Assembly: GCF_012641475.1 (NCBI RefSeq)
Contig: NZ_JABAIL010000013.1
Coordinates: 62,001-126,000 of the forward strand
From: Flammeovirga agarivorans
GTDB taxonomy: Bacteria > Bacteroidota > Bacteroidia > Cytophagales > Flammeovirgaceae
DNA: 64,000 bases
Direction of reading: 5' to 3'
Position 1 is the first letter of the stretch; every line of letters begins with the position of its first letter. Below the pieces are notes generated by a model. That model was not told the origin of the DNA, searched no databases, and worked only from the letters and a program-made list of their open reading frames with translations. The position numbers and the translations under genes are program-made. Of the stretch, positions 1 through 8,825 are shown one piece after another.

Positions 1-3000
1 AAGTGTATAGTCAATATCTCCATAAGGGATGTTCTTTGTGAAGGTATAGACATTATTAAAATGTTCTTCAATACTATTTGATGAATAGCCATTTTCTCCA
101 GAGATCTCTAAAACCAATTCATCACCCGAAGTAAAACTGTTATTCTCGATAGCATTATTCATGTCTATTTCCCAAGTGATATTTCCAGTATTTTCATAAT
201 CATCAATGCTAAGGTCTGAAGCAATCACTGAAACGCCATAATAAGTATCGTTAATTCCTTGATGCGTAAAGTCTTGATATCTAAAATACTCTCCATGAGT
301 TGAAACCATACCCGTTAAGAATATTTTGTTATCAATATGTACTAAATCTTCATACCAACTTATAGATTTAAGAATAAGTCTGTTTTTTAATTCCCCATTA
401 TTGTATTTTAAAACTGAAAAAAATCTCCATCTTTTTTCATTCATTAATATTACTTCTTCTTCATTAAGGTGTAATCCATCTCGGATGTCTAATAGATAAT
501 AAGCATTATTATTTTCATCCACTTCTAACCTAGTGTAACCATAGTTTCCTCCTGAAGTAATATTATTTCTTAATATTTGTCCCCAAATTGGATTCCCTTT
601 GCTATCGACTTCTAGAATAAAGTTGGAGTAATAATCTTCTGCATTCCCTTCTCCATATGGATCAAAAAGATCCCCAATCACGTTGTCATCTTTTTTTACC
701 CAACCTGTCACATGTACAGAATTTTTTCCTGCCTGGAAACCAGTAGGCCATCCTGTATAACCACCACTCATTAACGGTTGGCTAAGTATTGTGTTAGCAA
801 ATTCTAAATTTTTTGTCTCTGTATTAATACAAATGATTGGGAAGTTTGAAGCTACATCCTTTAATATTTCTTCTTCATTTAGAGATATTTTATCAAAAAG
901 AAATTCACCAGAGAGATATAAATGGTTAGATTGATCTACAGTAATCATATTGAAATAATATCCAGAAATTTCATCAACATGAATTGTTGAAAATAGCTCA
1001 TTAGTATCATTTGTCAACTTATAAATATTAAAATCTGAATTTTGATCTATTTTAATACGTTCACAATAAAATGCCACTCCATTATTATCGATTGTAACCG
1101 AATATTCTGAACTGTGAGAAGCACTTGCTCCTACAACATTTTGTACTTCCAACTCATTATTAAGATATAAAAATATTGTTCGGTTTTCTGAACTTACGTT
1201 ATATGCCTTGCCATCATAGATAAAAGATGTTTTACCTTCTGAGTTATTAAGAGCTAGAATCATATTTCCTGAATATGGGTCCACTTTGAATGTATTTCCA
1301 AAATCATTCTGTGTTTCCAATGTAAAATATTTACGCTTAATCAGTTTACCCTCAGCATCTAACTTCTCAATAACAGATCCTTCAGTATCTTCATTATTTA
1401 TATATAGACCTGTTCTATAAATGTTATTCTCTTTATCCTTTTCAATCGCTTTGTAATCAAAAGAATCACTTATCAATACATCTAGAATTTTATTTGAAGT
1501 TTCATGAAGAATTTCATGACCAAAGCGAGAATGATTACAGTCAAAATAAACATGGATGTCCGCTACATTTCCATTATGTGTTGGTATTGCTGTATCATCA
1601 GAGTAAGTGGCTTCTCCGTATGTTAACTCTGGGTTTGAATTAATAATATAAATCAGGCTATCTTTTAAAGTAACGTCCTCAAAACTAAATTTAAAAGAAT
1701 TTGTTTCTTCTAAAAACTCATAATCTTTGTTAGACACTACACTTTCAAGATCAATTTTCTCGTCTTTATAATAAGTATAACCTACAGTTTCGACCTCAGT
1801 AAACACCATCTTTTGTTTCTGATAATCTAATTGAGCGATATATAAATTTTGATCATTTTTTCCCTCCAAGTAGATCGGGTCTTCCGAAACAATAATATTA
1901 TTTTCTTCATCCACCGACCATTTATCTCCATTAGATGTTATGATATTAAATGGTTCGTTATTCTCAATAAAAATAAGTCCTTCAAAAAGACTACCATCTA
2001 TTGAATTAATTGGTGTTTCATCAACATCAGTACCACCAAACACGAAAGATTTAGAAGACCAATAATTATCTAAAGGAGTGTCTGAAATATAAGGTGTACT
2101 GTCAAAAGTTAACTTAAAGTTTTTACTAATATCACTACCAAAAGAAATAATCTCATCGTTATTTATATAAGAAGATTGTTGATTAGAACTACCAATAATA
2201 TTTACTTTACCGTTCTTCTCAAAGATACTATGAAGGTTAAAATCAAATGAGTCAGATATAAGTTTAATACTTCCTGATTCAACTACCTTAAATTTCTCAT
2301 GTCCATTACGGACTTCAATTTTCAAAAAACTCAATCCTTTACTATTATCATAGCTCATCAAATGTGCCCTTTCATTATAAACCTCAAAAGGTCTTTTGTG
2401 AAGAAAAGCCAAATAACAATCATGATTTTTGTCTACAAATAATTTAATCTGTTCGTTTTGAGCAATCCCTATTTGATTTTTAAAGGGAGTCAATAAAACT
2501 GCCCAATTAGGTTGGTAATTACTCCAACTTGAAGACAAGTTTAGAACAAAAAATGATTCTTCATGACTTTCATCAGTATTATCAATTCTACTAAATAATT
2601 TATCTAAGTACGCTTTTCTACCAGCAAGAAAAAAATCATTGTAGGCGCCTTCTAGGGCAAACAATTCTGAATAATCGCTTATTTCGTAGTCTGGTGAATT
2701 GGTAATATTTTTAGAATCAGAGATACTACCATTAGCATTATCAAACTTGAATATAAATAATTTCTGTCCCGTTACTTGACTTGGTAAGTCTAAAAAGTAT
2801 GAACCATCTTTATAGAAGTTATCTAATCTAGCATCTATTGCTAAAGCAATTTCATTATATTCATTTACAGCAATAAGTGATGTATTGAAAACGGTTTGAT
2901 TATCTAAATCTAACCTTGTATTCCAAAGAGATGCACCATTATTACTAAATTTAGAGATAACTACAGCACTAGTATGAGAAATTGTTTGCTGACTCTCATT

Positions 3001-4158
3001 AATTGTTAGCTCATTAGAATTTACAAAATGTTGAGTCAAGAAATTTCCACTGTTATCTACAGTAACTCCATAGCCATCAGAGATCAAATCATCAGCTACT
3101 TGAGAGATATGCAATTCTTTTGTGGTTATAATGTCTAAGCTTTCATCTAAGAGTATTAATACTAATTGGGCATCCCCATCAATCACATAACTTTGACCAT
3201 CATAATTAAAACCCTCACCGTTGCGTCTTCTAGCAAGTATAGCAATATGTTCTCCATCTTTACTTACAGCAAGTTGATGTCCTTTTTTACCCTCAAGTTC
3301 AATACTAAAATATTTTTTTTGCAATTGAGTACCATCATCTTTTATGATAACTGACCTTTTATCGGCATCACAAGAATTACAACTTCCTACAGAATAAACA
3401 TTCTCATTATTATCTAATTGAGTATCAAAAATCATATAGTCATCATCTGCCGCTTCAACTGAAGTAAGGAGATGAAACTTTTCTGTATTAATCTGTAAAT
3501 CTTTTTCTCCGAATTTTGGATAAAAATTTAAATTAAACTCACTTGGTACATCAGATGAGTTTAATCCAGATATACCATCCCAATGTACATGATATGAAGT
3601 TAATTCTTGAGTAAGATAGTATTGAGGATCATGGTTTATCGAGACCTTAAATCTTTCTCCTAAGAAAATTTTACTTCCTACAGAACACTTTACTGATAAA
3701 TTAGCCTCATCGATTTCAATGGACAATGGAATTTCATTAGAAAAATTACCTGTACTATTTTGATCTATCTGTACTCCTAATGATTTGATTTCTGATAAAG
3801 TGAATTTTTTATAATCACCTAGAGAGACTTTTATATAATAAAAACCAATTCCTTCTTCACCAGAAGTAGTAAAATTAAGGCCTTCTACAAGGTCTGTATC
3901 TCTGCTTGCACCAAAAAAAGTATCATCTGCTTTTATTTGGAACGATTTACCTCTTTCTAAAAGTAAAAACCCTTCATAGTTTTGAGAATAATTAGTATAG
4001 TTACCTTGAAGAGTTAAAGGGTAACTTGTCACACCTTCTGGTAACGCATTTCCTACTGCAGTAACGGAAGAATACGTTTGAGAAAAGACATAGTTATAGG
4101 ATGATAGAAAAAGTAATGTAAGCATAAAAAATACATTACGACAGTAGTTTGCTTTCAT
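1..4158 (-). CDS. Giant secreted propeller-like protein, C-terminus beyond the left edge
   Basis: An open frame runs without a stop from ATG at 4158 to base 1, giving 1386 residues with the end off the window. Residues 1-26 form a signal peptide (MKANYCRN, then a hydrophobic core ending at VFS-QTYS). The rest is beta-rich and acidic, with many short blade-like units of the type 'DNNGNxF / FKF / NGxL' found in SBBP or delta-60 type propellers. A module near residues 235-330 recurs near 895-990: both read S-V/E-I-E/K-K-x-D-x-x-G-x-L-x-K-K/R-K-Y-F, then G-K, then Y-D-G-K/Q. This suggests an internal duplication. A T9SS sorting tail is expected beyond the edge but cannot be seen. The neighbour upstream, 184 bases away on the same strand, is a secreted CHAT protease. 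I do not recognise a specific family, and the function is unknown. Confidence 0.85.
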   Translation of the reverse strand, partial: MKANYCRNVFFMLTLLFLSSYNYVFSQTYSSVTAVGNALPEGVTSYPLTLQGNYTNYSQNYEGFLLLERGKSFQIKADDTFFGASRDTDLVEGLNFTTSGEEGIGFYYIKVSLGDYKKFTLSEIKSLGVQIDQNSTGNFSNEIPLSIEIDEANLSVKCSVGSKIFLGERFKVSINHDPQYYLTQELTSYHVHWDGISGLNSSDVPSEFNLNFYPKFGEKDLQINTEKFHLLTSVEAADDDYMIFDTQLDNNENVYSVGSCNSCDADKRSVIIKDDGTQLQKKYFSIELEGKKGHQLAVSKDGEHIAILARRRNGEGFNYDGQSYVIDGDAQLVLILLDESLDIITTKELHISQVADDLISDGYGVTVDNSGNFLTQHFVNSNELTINESQQTISHTSAVVISKFSNNGASLWNTRLDLDNQTVFNTSLIAVNEYNEIALAIDARLDNFYKDGSYFLDLPSQVTGQKLFIFKFDNANGSISDSKNITNSPDYEISDYSELFALEGAYNDFFLAGRKAYLDKLFSRIDNTDESHEESFFVLNLSSSWSNYQPNWAVLLTPFKNQIGIAQNEQIKLFVDKNHDCYLAFLHKRPFEVYNERAHLMSYDNSKGLSFLKIEVRNGHEKFKVVESGSIKLISDSFDFNLHSIFEKNGKVNIIGSSNQQSSYINNDEIISFGSDISKNFKLTFDSTPYISDTPLDNYWSSKSFVFGGTDVDETPINSIDGSLFEGLIFIENNEPFNIITSNGDKWSVDEENNIIVSEDPIYLEGKNDQNLYIAQLDYQKQKMVFTEVETVGYTYYKDEKIDLESVVSNKDYEFLEETNSFKFSFEDVTLKDSLIYIINSNPELTYGEATYSDDTAIPTHNGNVADIHVYFDCNHSRFGHEILHETSNKILDVLISDSFDYKAIEKDKENNIYRTGLYINNEDTEGSVIEKLDAEGKLIKRKYFTLETQNDFGNTFKVDPYSGNMILALNNSEGKTSFIYDGKAYNVSSENRTIFLYLNNELEVQNVVGASASHSSEYSVTIDNNGVAFYCERIKIDQNSDFNIYKLTNDTNELFSTIHVDEISGYYFNMITVDQSNHLYLSGEFLFDKISLNEEEILKDVASNFPIICINTETKNLEFANTILSQPLMSGGYTGWPTGFQAGKNSVHVTGWVKKDDNVIGDLFDPYGEGNAEDYYSNFILEVDSKGNPIWGQILRNNITSGGNYGYTRLEVDENNNAYYLLDIRDGLHLNEEEVILMNEKRWRFFSVLKYNNGELKNRLILKSISWYEDLVHIDNKIFLTGMVSTHGEYFRYQDFTHQGINDTYYGVSVIASDLSIDDYENTGNITWEIDMNNAIENNSFTSGDELVLEISGENGYSSNSIEEHFNNVYTFTKNIPYGDIDYTL

Positions 4159-4202
4159 AATAAAAAGTAAAAAATTGATAAATAATTGAATAGTTTACAC
4201 AA

Positions 4203-4233
4203 CAAATTTAACTAAGTGTTAATATATTTCCAA
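4203..4233 (-). promoter_or_regulatory. Candidate Bacteroidota promoter for the giant gene
   Basis: Read on the minus strand, TTG (4233-4231) is followed 20 bases later by TAAATTTG (4210-4203). This matches the Bacteroidota sigma-ABfr pattern of TTG near -33 and TAnnTTTG near -7. It lies 45 bases upstream of the ATG at 4158. The motif is short and the region AT-rich, so chance is possible. Confidence 0.4.
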
Positions 4234-4342
4234 GAAACATTACTCATTAACAACAATTTATATAAAAGTATTACAAAAATGTATGCTATATTTATAACAA
4301 TCTAAAACAGCTCTTTTTTAGTTTATTCCTTTTTAATTCAAT

Positions 4343-6310
4343 CTAAAAAGGAACCCCCATAATAGAAAATGATGCCCAATAATAGGGGTTATCACTCACT
4401 TCTTTCCTAAATCGTTTAATTGCTTTTTGATAAGGAGAATATGGGAAAAGTGGACTTCCTTCTACCAAACATTCAAAATAGAGTTCCATAAACTTTGCTG
4501 TATACTTATCATCAATGCTCCATAATGACATCATGATATGATTGACACCCGCTTTTGAAAATGCTCTCGATAAACCAATAATTCCCCAATCATATGATGC
4601 TCCTAGACCTGTATTACATGCACTCATTACTGTTAACCATGCATCAAATTTGTGATTATTAGATAGGTTTAGAATATCGCGACCAGTAATTTTATCAACA
4701 CCATTACTCTGTTTAGATAGGGCAAGGTAACTACCTTCATAAGGGTTTTTAGGATCGGTGACACCGTGTGTTCCAAAATACAGTATATCATTCTTATAAA
4801 TATTCTCTATCACATTATCATATACTGCCTTGTCACCTGAATATTTTTTCACATCAAAGTAATCATGTATTCTTTCTGAGATTAAATCCACCTCTAATTT
4901 TGTTCCAGGTAACTGTGTAAACTCAGAGGAATAACTAAAATTAGGGTTATAAAAACAGGCAATACTTGACTTATTTTCAATGTCAAAATTCACCGCACTT
5001 CCTAATTGAAAAATGTAGCTATCTTGCTCATCCAGCTCAATTACTGCTGAGTATTGATTCCTTTTATCTAGTACCTGAAAAAATACTTCTATTTCAGAAG
5101 GATCAGTTCCAGTTAGTGTAAAGAAATTGTCCATGATGTTATTGATGTAATCCACAACACTTGGAACGATAGAATAGGAGAGGTGATCAATAAAATAGGA
5201 TTGATCTGAAAAACGTATCGCACTAAAAGGAATAGTCCCAATGTTATGGGTTGGAATTATCACTAGATGATCAAAACTCGAAAGTAAACTTTCATTGAAA
5301 TATAGAATTTTCTTAAGTTTATCATAGGATGCCAATAACTCTTGGTTTGTAGCTTTATTATTGGTTTTTACTTTTAATGATCTACTTTCATCTATTAAGT
5401 TTCCGTTTCTCAAAAGTTGGTTGGTGTCATTGACTAGTCTCTCGAGCTCTTTCTTTTTTATCTTATTTTTCTGTATTAATACTTTACTTTTTGGTCTGAA
5501 AAATGTCGAATACAAATAGCCATTGGAGTAATTGTACATTAATATTCCTATACGATGATCATTTGCATTAAATGCTTCAAGACTATTTTGCATAATGTCT
5601 TGTGTCTTTTCTGACATCGTCTTCATTACTAAACTTCTTCTTGTATTTACTCCACGGACTGCATGACCTAATCGATAATTATGACTATTAATCTCTACCA
5701 AGTTTTTTACAAACTCATATTCTGTTGTTGTAAAGTCTACAGAAATATTCTCTTCATCTTTCTTATCAAGTATATATGATGAAATACTTGTTTCAGGCAA
5801 ATCTGTTACTCCAAAAAAGTTGACATTAATCTTGATGTCAGAGGCCTCTGAAGTTTGGACTAAAGTACCCAAGAATAAATTTACTTTTTCATTGATGCAA
5901 TAATATCTTTTACCTCTGTAGTTCATTCCTGATTGTAAATCAAGAAAATTGACTTGTATTTCGTCTTTATTATTTCCAATTAAAAAAGAGGGTTTGAGAT
6001 CAATTCTTCTTTCATATATAGACTGATACTCCACCATTTTTAAGGTTTGCTTATTTACACGAATCTGATTAATGTCTAAATCCTTAAATTCAATAAATAC
6101 AGTAAAATTATTATCCTTACACAACCGACCACTGTTTTCTTGAATCCCTACAATGTATTTGATTGAATAATCATAAGTGATTTTACCTAAATCTTCATCG
6201 ATAAATTTATGTGTTCCCTTGTTGATAAATTCTTCTTCTTTGATGATTGATTGAGAGTAAAGACGAAGTGATAAAGAGAAAATAGCAAAAAGTAATATTA
6301 ATGTCTTCAT
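4343..6310 (-). CDS. Secreted CHAT-domain (caspase-like) protease
   Basis: The protein has 655 residues. I start it at ATG 6310, where MKTLILLFAIFSLSLRLYSQ is a classic signal peptide; the longer frame to 6406 begins with TTG and adds a non-signal extension. The C-terminal 300 residues are a CHAT domain, a clan CD peptidase fold related to caspases and separase. The expected catalytic dyad is present: His515 in YFGTHG and Cys565 in MSACNTG, followed by GIIGLSRAF and LWSIDD, all typical of CHAT. The N-terminal half is beta-rich with no TPR repeats, which are the usual partner in bacterial CHAT proteins. A signal peptide places it in the periplasm or outside the cell. The adjacent downstream gene is the giant secreted protein, a conceivable substrate or partner, but this is inference only. 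Confidence 0.85.
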   Translation of the reverse strand: MKTLILLFAIFSLSLRLYSQSIIKEEEFINKGTHKFIDEDLGKITYDYSIKYIVGIQENSGRLCKDNNFTVFIEFKDLDINQIRVNKQTLKMVEYQSIYERRIDLKPSFLIGNNKDEIQVNFLDLQSGMNYRGKRYYCINEKVNLFLGTLVQTSEASDIKINVNFFGVTDLPETSISSYILDKKDEENISVDFTTTEYEFVKNLVEINSHNYRLGHAVRGVNTRRSLVMKTMSEKTQDIMQNSLEAFNANDHRIGILMYNYSNGYLYSTFFRPKSKVLIQKNKIKKKELERLVNDTNQLLRNGNLIDESRSLKVKTNNKATNQELLASYDKLKKILYFNESLLSSFDHLVIIPTHNIGTIPFSAIRFSDQSYFIDHLSYSIVPSVVDYINNIMDNFFTLTGTDPSEIEVFFQVLDKRNQYSAVIELDEQDSYIFQLGSAVNFDIENKSSIACFYNPNFSYSSEFTQLPGTKLEVDLISERIHDYFDVKKYSGDKAVYDNVIENIYKNDILYFGTHGVTDPKNPYEGSYLALSKQSNGVDKITGRDILNLSNNHKFDAWLTVMSACNTGLGASYDWGIIGLSRAFSKAGVNHIMMSLWSIDDKYTAKFMELYFECLVEGSPLFPYSPYQKAIKRFRKEVSDNPYYWASFSIMGVPF

Positions 6311-6506
6311 AAGAATGAAATTGAAAAAATCATCTATCAAGGATAGAATTAGAAAGTGCCGTTTTAATATGATTGTAAAGATTAATAATATAAATGGTAA
6401 TATCAAAGATTACCTTTACGTCATTATTATTCAATTTTGAATGAATATTGTAACTACATCAATATAATATAATCTACATTATGTTAAATATAATATTTTG
6501 AAATAA

Positions 6507-6527
6507 AGGTTATGCTCTTCATAACCT
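6507..6527 (-). terminator. Hairpin after the T9SS protein gene
   Basis: Inverted arms AGGTTAT (6507-6513) and ATAACCT (6521-6527) with a 7-base loop lie 15 bases past the stop at 6542. On the minus strand the hairpin is followed by TTATTT. It is a short stem and a moderate candidate. Confidence 0.45.
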
Positions 6528-6541
6528 CTATGCTATGGCTT

Positions 6542-7999
6542 TTACTCTTTTACAAATCTTACCACTTCATTATAGTTCTTAAAGAAATAAACCCCATTAT
6601 CTAGTTTCTCAAGATTAATGGTCAGCTGATTTTCGCCATATCTCTGGATATCAACGGCTTCAAGTACAGATTTCCCATTGATATTAAATACCATAATTTT
6701 ATCATAAAATATTTTCTGTGTTGATGTGATGGTTATAGCATTTGCTGCAGGAATTGGAAATGCATGAATCTCCACTTTTTCAATTTCTCCAACAGAAATC
6801 ATTACAGGTGAAAATATTTCATAGCTTCCATCAAAGTCTACTTGAGTGAGTCTATAATATGAAATACCTTTGTAAGGAGCCTTATCAATTAGTTGATAAG
6901 AAATAGAAATGTTAGAATTTCCCATTCCTTTAATTTGATCTACTGCCAACCAATTTCTCTTATCCGTTGATTTTTCAATTAGAAAATGGGAATTATTTTC
7001 CTCTGATGCCGTTTCCCAAATTAGCTCGACTGCATCATTATTAGTAATGGCTTCGAAATAAACTAACTCTACTGGTAGGTCCTCATTTCTTGCGTTTTTC
7101 GTACAAGAATAAACATTATCTCGATCTACTGAAATATTATCATTACCATCATCTTCAGTAAGTAAATCGGTGAAATTATAGTTTGAACCATCTACCTTAT
7201 AAATAGGTGTATCACTATCACCCCCACCAGAACAATTTTCGCCGTCACTTATCACTTGATCTACAAGATCAGCTGACCTATCTCCCTTTTCATCTAATTC
7301 TAATATATTGACATTAATTTGTCCTCCACATTCAATTTTAGCTCCATGAAGCTTCAACTTTGCAGTTCCATCGACATGAATAACGTTAATCAATCCGATA
7401 TTACATAAATCTCCATCTAAATGTAATTCAACACTTACATTAATAATTCCTGTTGCGTAATTATATAATTCTCCATTTCCATCTTTCCCTAAATCTAACT
7501 TGTCAAAAGTAATTTCTCCCGAATTATAAATATAAGGGCCTTCATCAACCCCTGAATTACTTCCTTCCGCTTTAATTTCAATCCCATCTCCAGATATGGA
7601 TCCATTCTCTGTAATTGTAATAATGGCATCATCATCTTCTACCTTAATATCTATGTCTTCAGAAAGAATTACATCGGTATCAATATATAGATTACCATCT
7701 ATTGAAATATTTCCACCAGACATAGTTACAGTAATTTCTTGATTTGTTTTAGATCTGAATCTTAATGTTGACCCACTAGCAATCGTTATCGTCTTATAAT
7801 AAACATTATTTTGGTTAATGGTTACCCTACAGTCACAATCAATTTCTACATTATCATCTGTAGTTGGTACCGAATTATCCTCCCAATTCCCAGCAACCGA
7901 CCAATTCCCATTAGCTCCAATCCAAGATTTACATTCTGCAGTAATAGTTATTGATAAGGTTATGAGAACTAATAAAATGAAGTTCTTATTTAAGTTCAT
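6542..7999 (-). CDS. Secreted beta-rich protein with T9SS type A sorting domain
   Basis: The protein has 485 residues with a signal peptide (residues 1-22). The mature N-terminus, WIGANGNWSVAGNWEDNSVP, matches the 'NWS..ANW....P' opening of many secreted beta-helix proteins in Bacteroidota. Residues 45-300 are repetitive short beta strands rich in I, N, D and G. Near residue 310 comes the LPVELVYFEA...WETASEENN segment that commonly precedes T9SS tails, and the last 80 residues (HAFPIPA ... GVYFFK) are a type A sorting domain. It is probably a surface or extracellular protein exported through the type IX machine. No catalytic motif is visible, so the role is unknown. It is followed by a short hairpin and is probably monocistronic. 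Confidence 0.8.
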   Translation of the reverse strand: MNLNKNFILLVLITLSITITAECKSWIGANGNWSVAGNWEDNSVPTTDDNVEIDCDCRVTINQNNVYYKTITIASGSTLRFRSKTNQEITVTMSGGNISIDGNLYIDTDVILSEDIDIKVEDDDAIITITENGSISGDGIEIKAEGSNSGVDEGPYIYNSGEITFDKLDLGKDGNGELYNYATGIINVSVELHLDGDLCNIGLINVIHVDGTAKLKLHGAKIECGGQINVNILELDEKGDRSADLVDQVISDGENCSGGGDSDTPIYKVDGSNYNFTDLLTEDDGNDNISVDRDNVYSCTKNARNEDLPVELVYFEAITNNDAVELIWETASEENNSHFLIEKSTDKRNWLAVDQIKGMGNSNISISYQLIDKAPYKGISYYRLTQVDFDGSYEIFSPVMISVGEIEKVEIHAFPIPAANAITITSTQKIFYDKIMVFNINGKSVLEAVDIQRYGENQLTINLEKLDNGVYFFKNYNEVVRFVKE

Positions 8000-8179
8000 G
8001 TCGTCTTATATTGTATAAGTATATAAAAAATAGCAACTTGAATTTAGAATGTTATTTTGGTTATTATCTACTAACGGGTATTATGTGTTATGAGTAAACT
8101 GATTTGTTGTAGAACTCGCTTTATTTATGATAACACAAAACTGATTAACTCATATTCTACATGAGAATGAACACAAAAA

Positions 8180-8219
8180 ACTCCCCTACTTTCTTCCAAA
8201 GAGAAGAAAATAGAAGAGT
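8180..8219 (-). terminator. Strong intrinsic terminator after the His-rich lipoprotein
   Basis: As minus-strand RNA, 8219-8203 pairs with 8196-8180 over 17 base pairs, three of them G-U wobbles, around a 6-base loop. A run of six T follows (8179-8174 read in reverse). It lies about 27 bases past the stop at 8246 and would end the amidohydrolase/lipoprotein transcript. Confidence 0.8.
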
Positions 8220-8245
8220 ATAAAATTTATAAACGAAACTAGATG

Positions 8246-8755
8246 TTATTCATGTTCATGATTTGAAATAATCTCTACATTAAGAACACTTTGAGTTTCA
8301 TTTCCATCTTGATCCCAGAGATGCAATAAGAAATGATAATTACCTTCTTTAATTGGAAGACCTTCTACCATAGAAGGGATATCGATATGTTCATGTAGTT
8401 GATGATTATTAGGATATACACCTTCTGGAGTTAAGCCATCATTTACGCCAAATTGCCAAATGATATTGGTCGCCCATGGTATTGAATCTTCATCATGAGT
8501 GATGCTATGTTCATGACCTTCACCCCAATGTATATCCAATTTGACAGTAGATAATTTATTCCCTTCTAAATCAGCATCAATAATCGCTTCCTCACCAGCA
8601 ATAATAATAGTACCTTCATGTGCTCCATGATGGTGATGACCGTCGCTTACACTAAAATTTGATATTTGTGGTTTCGGACTAATATCTTCATCATTATTGC
8701 ATGAAAAAAGCATTATAAATGGAAGTAAAATGATATAAAAAAGATTGTTTTTCAT
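8246..8755 (-). CDS. Histidine-rich lipoprotein, DUF4625-like
   Basis: The protein has 169 residues. The N-terminus ends in the lipobox FSC at residues 17-19, so it should be a lipid-anchored envelope protein. It is unusually rich in histidine (about 16), in clusters such as SDGHHHHGAHEG, HWGEGHEHS, QLHEHID and the C-terminal NHEHE. The layout (short lipoprotein, acidic/His segment, then an Ig-like strand pattern ending LWDQDGNETQS) resembles the DUF4625 family. The histidines suggest metal binding, probably zinc, copper or nickel; this is inference. The gene lies 70 bases downstream of a metal-dependent amidohydrolase on the same strand and shares its terminator, so the two are probably co-transcribed, and the lipoprotein may supply or buffer metal. 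Confidence 0.75.
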   Translation of the reverse strand: MKNNLFYIILLPFIMLFSCNNDEDISPKPQISNFSVSDGHHHHGAHEGTIIIAGEEAIIDADLEGNKLSTVKLDIHWGEGHEHSITHDEDSIPWATNIIWQFGVNDGLTPEGVYPNNHQLHEHIDIPSMVEGLPIKEGNYHFLLHLWDQDGNETQSVLNVEIISNHEHE

Positions 8756-8825
8756 AAGACTAAAATTTTGATTGTATATAGATTGATAATTATTTATTTA
8801 CTGATTTGTAGGATCATCAATTAAA

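Noticed and set aside
4321-4355. Hairpin TTCCTTTTT / AAAAAGGAA spanning the CHAT stop codon as a terminator
   Set aside because: On the minus strand it is not followed by a T-run, and the arms are mostly A/T.
6310-6406. Upstream extension of the CHAT gene
   Set aside because: It begins at TTG and adds residues that do not form a signal peptide; ATG 6310 gives a perfect one.
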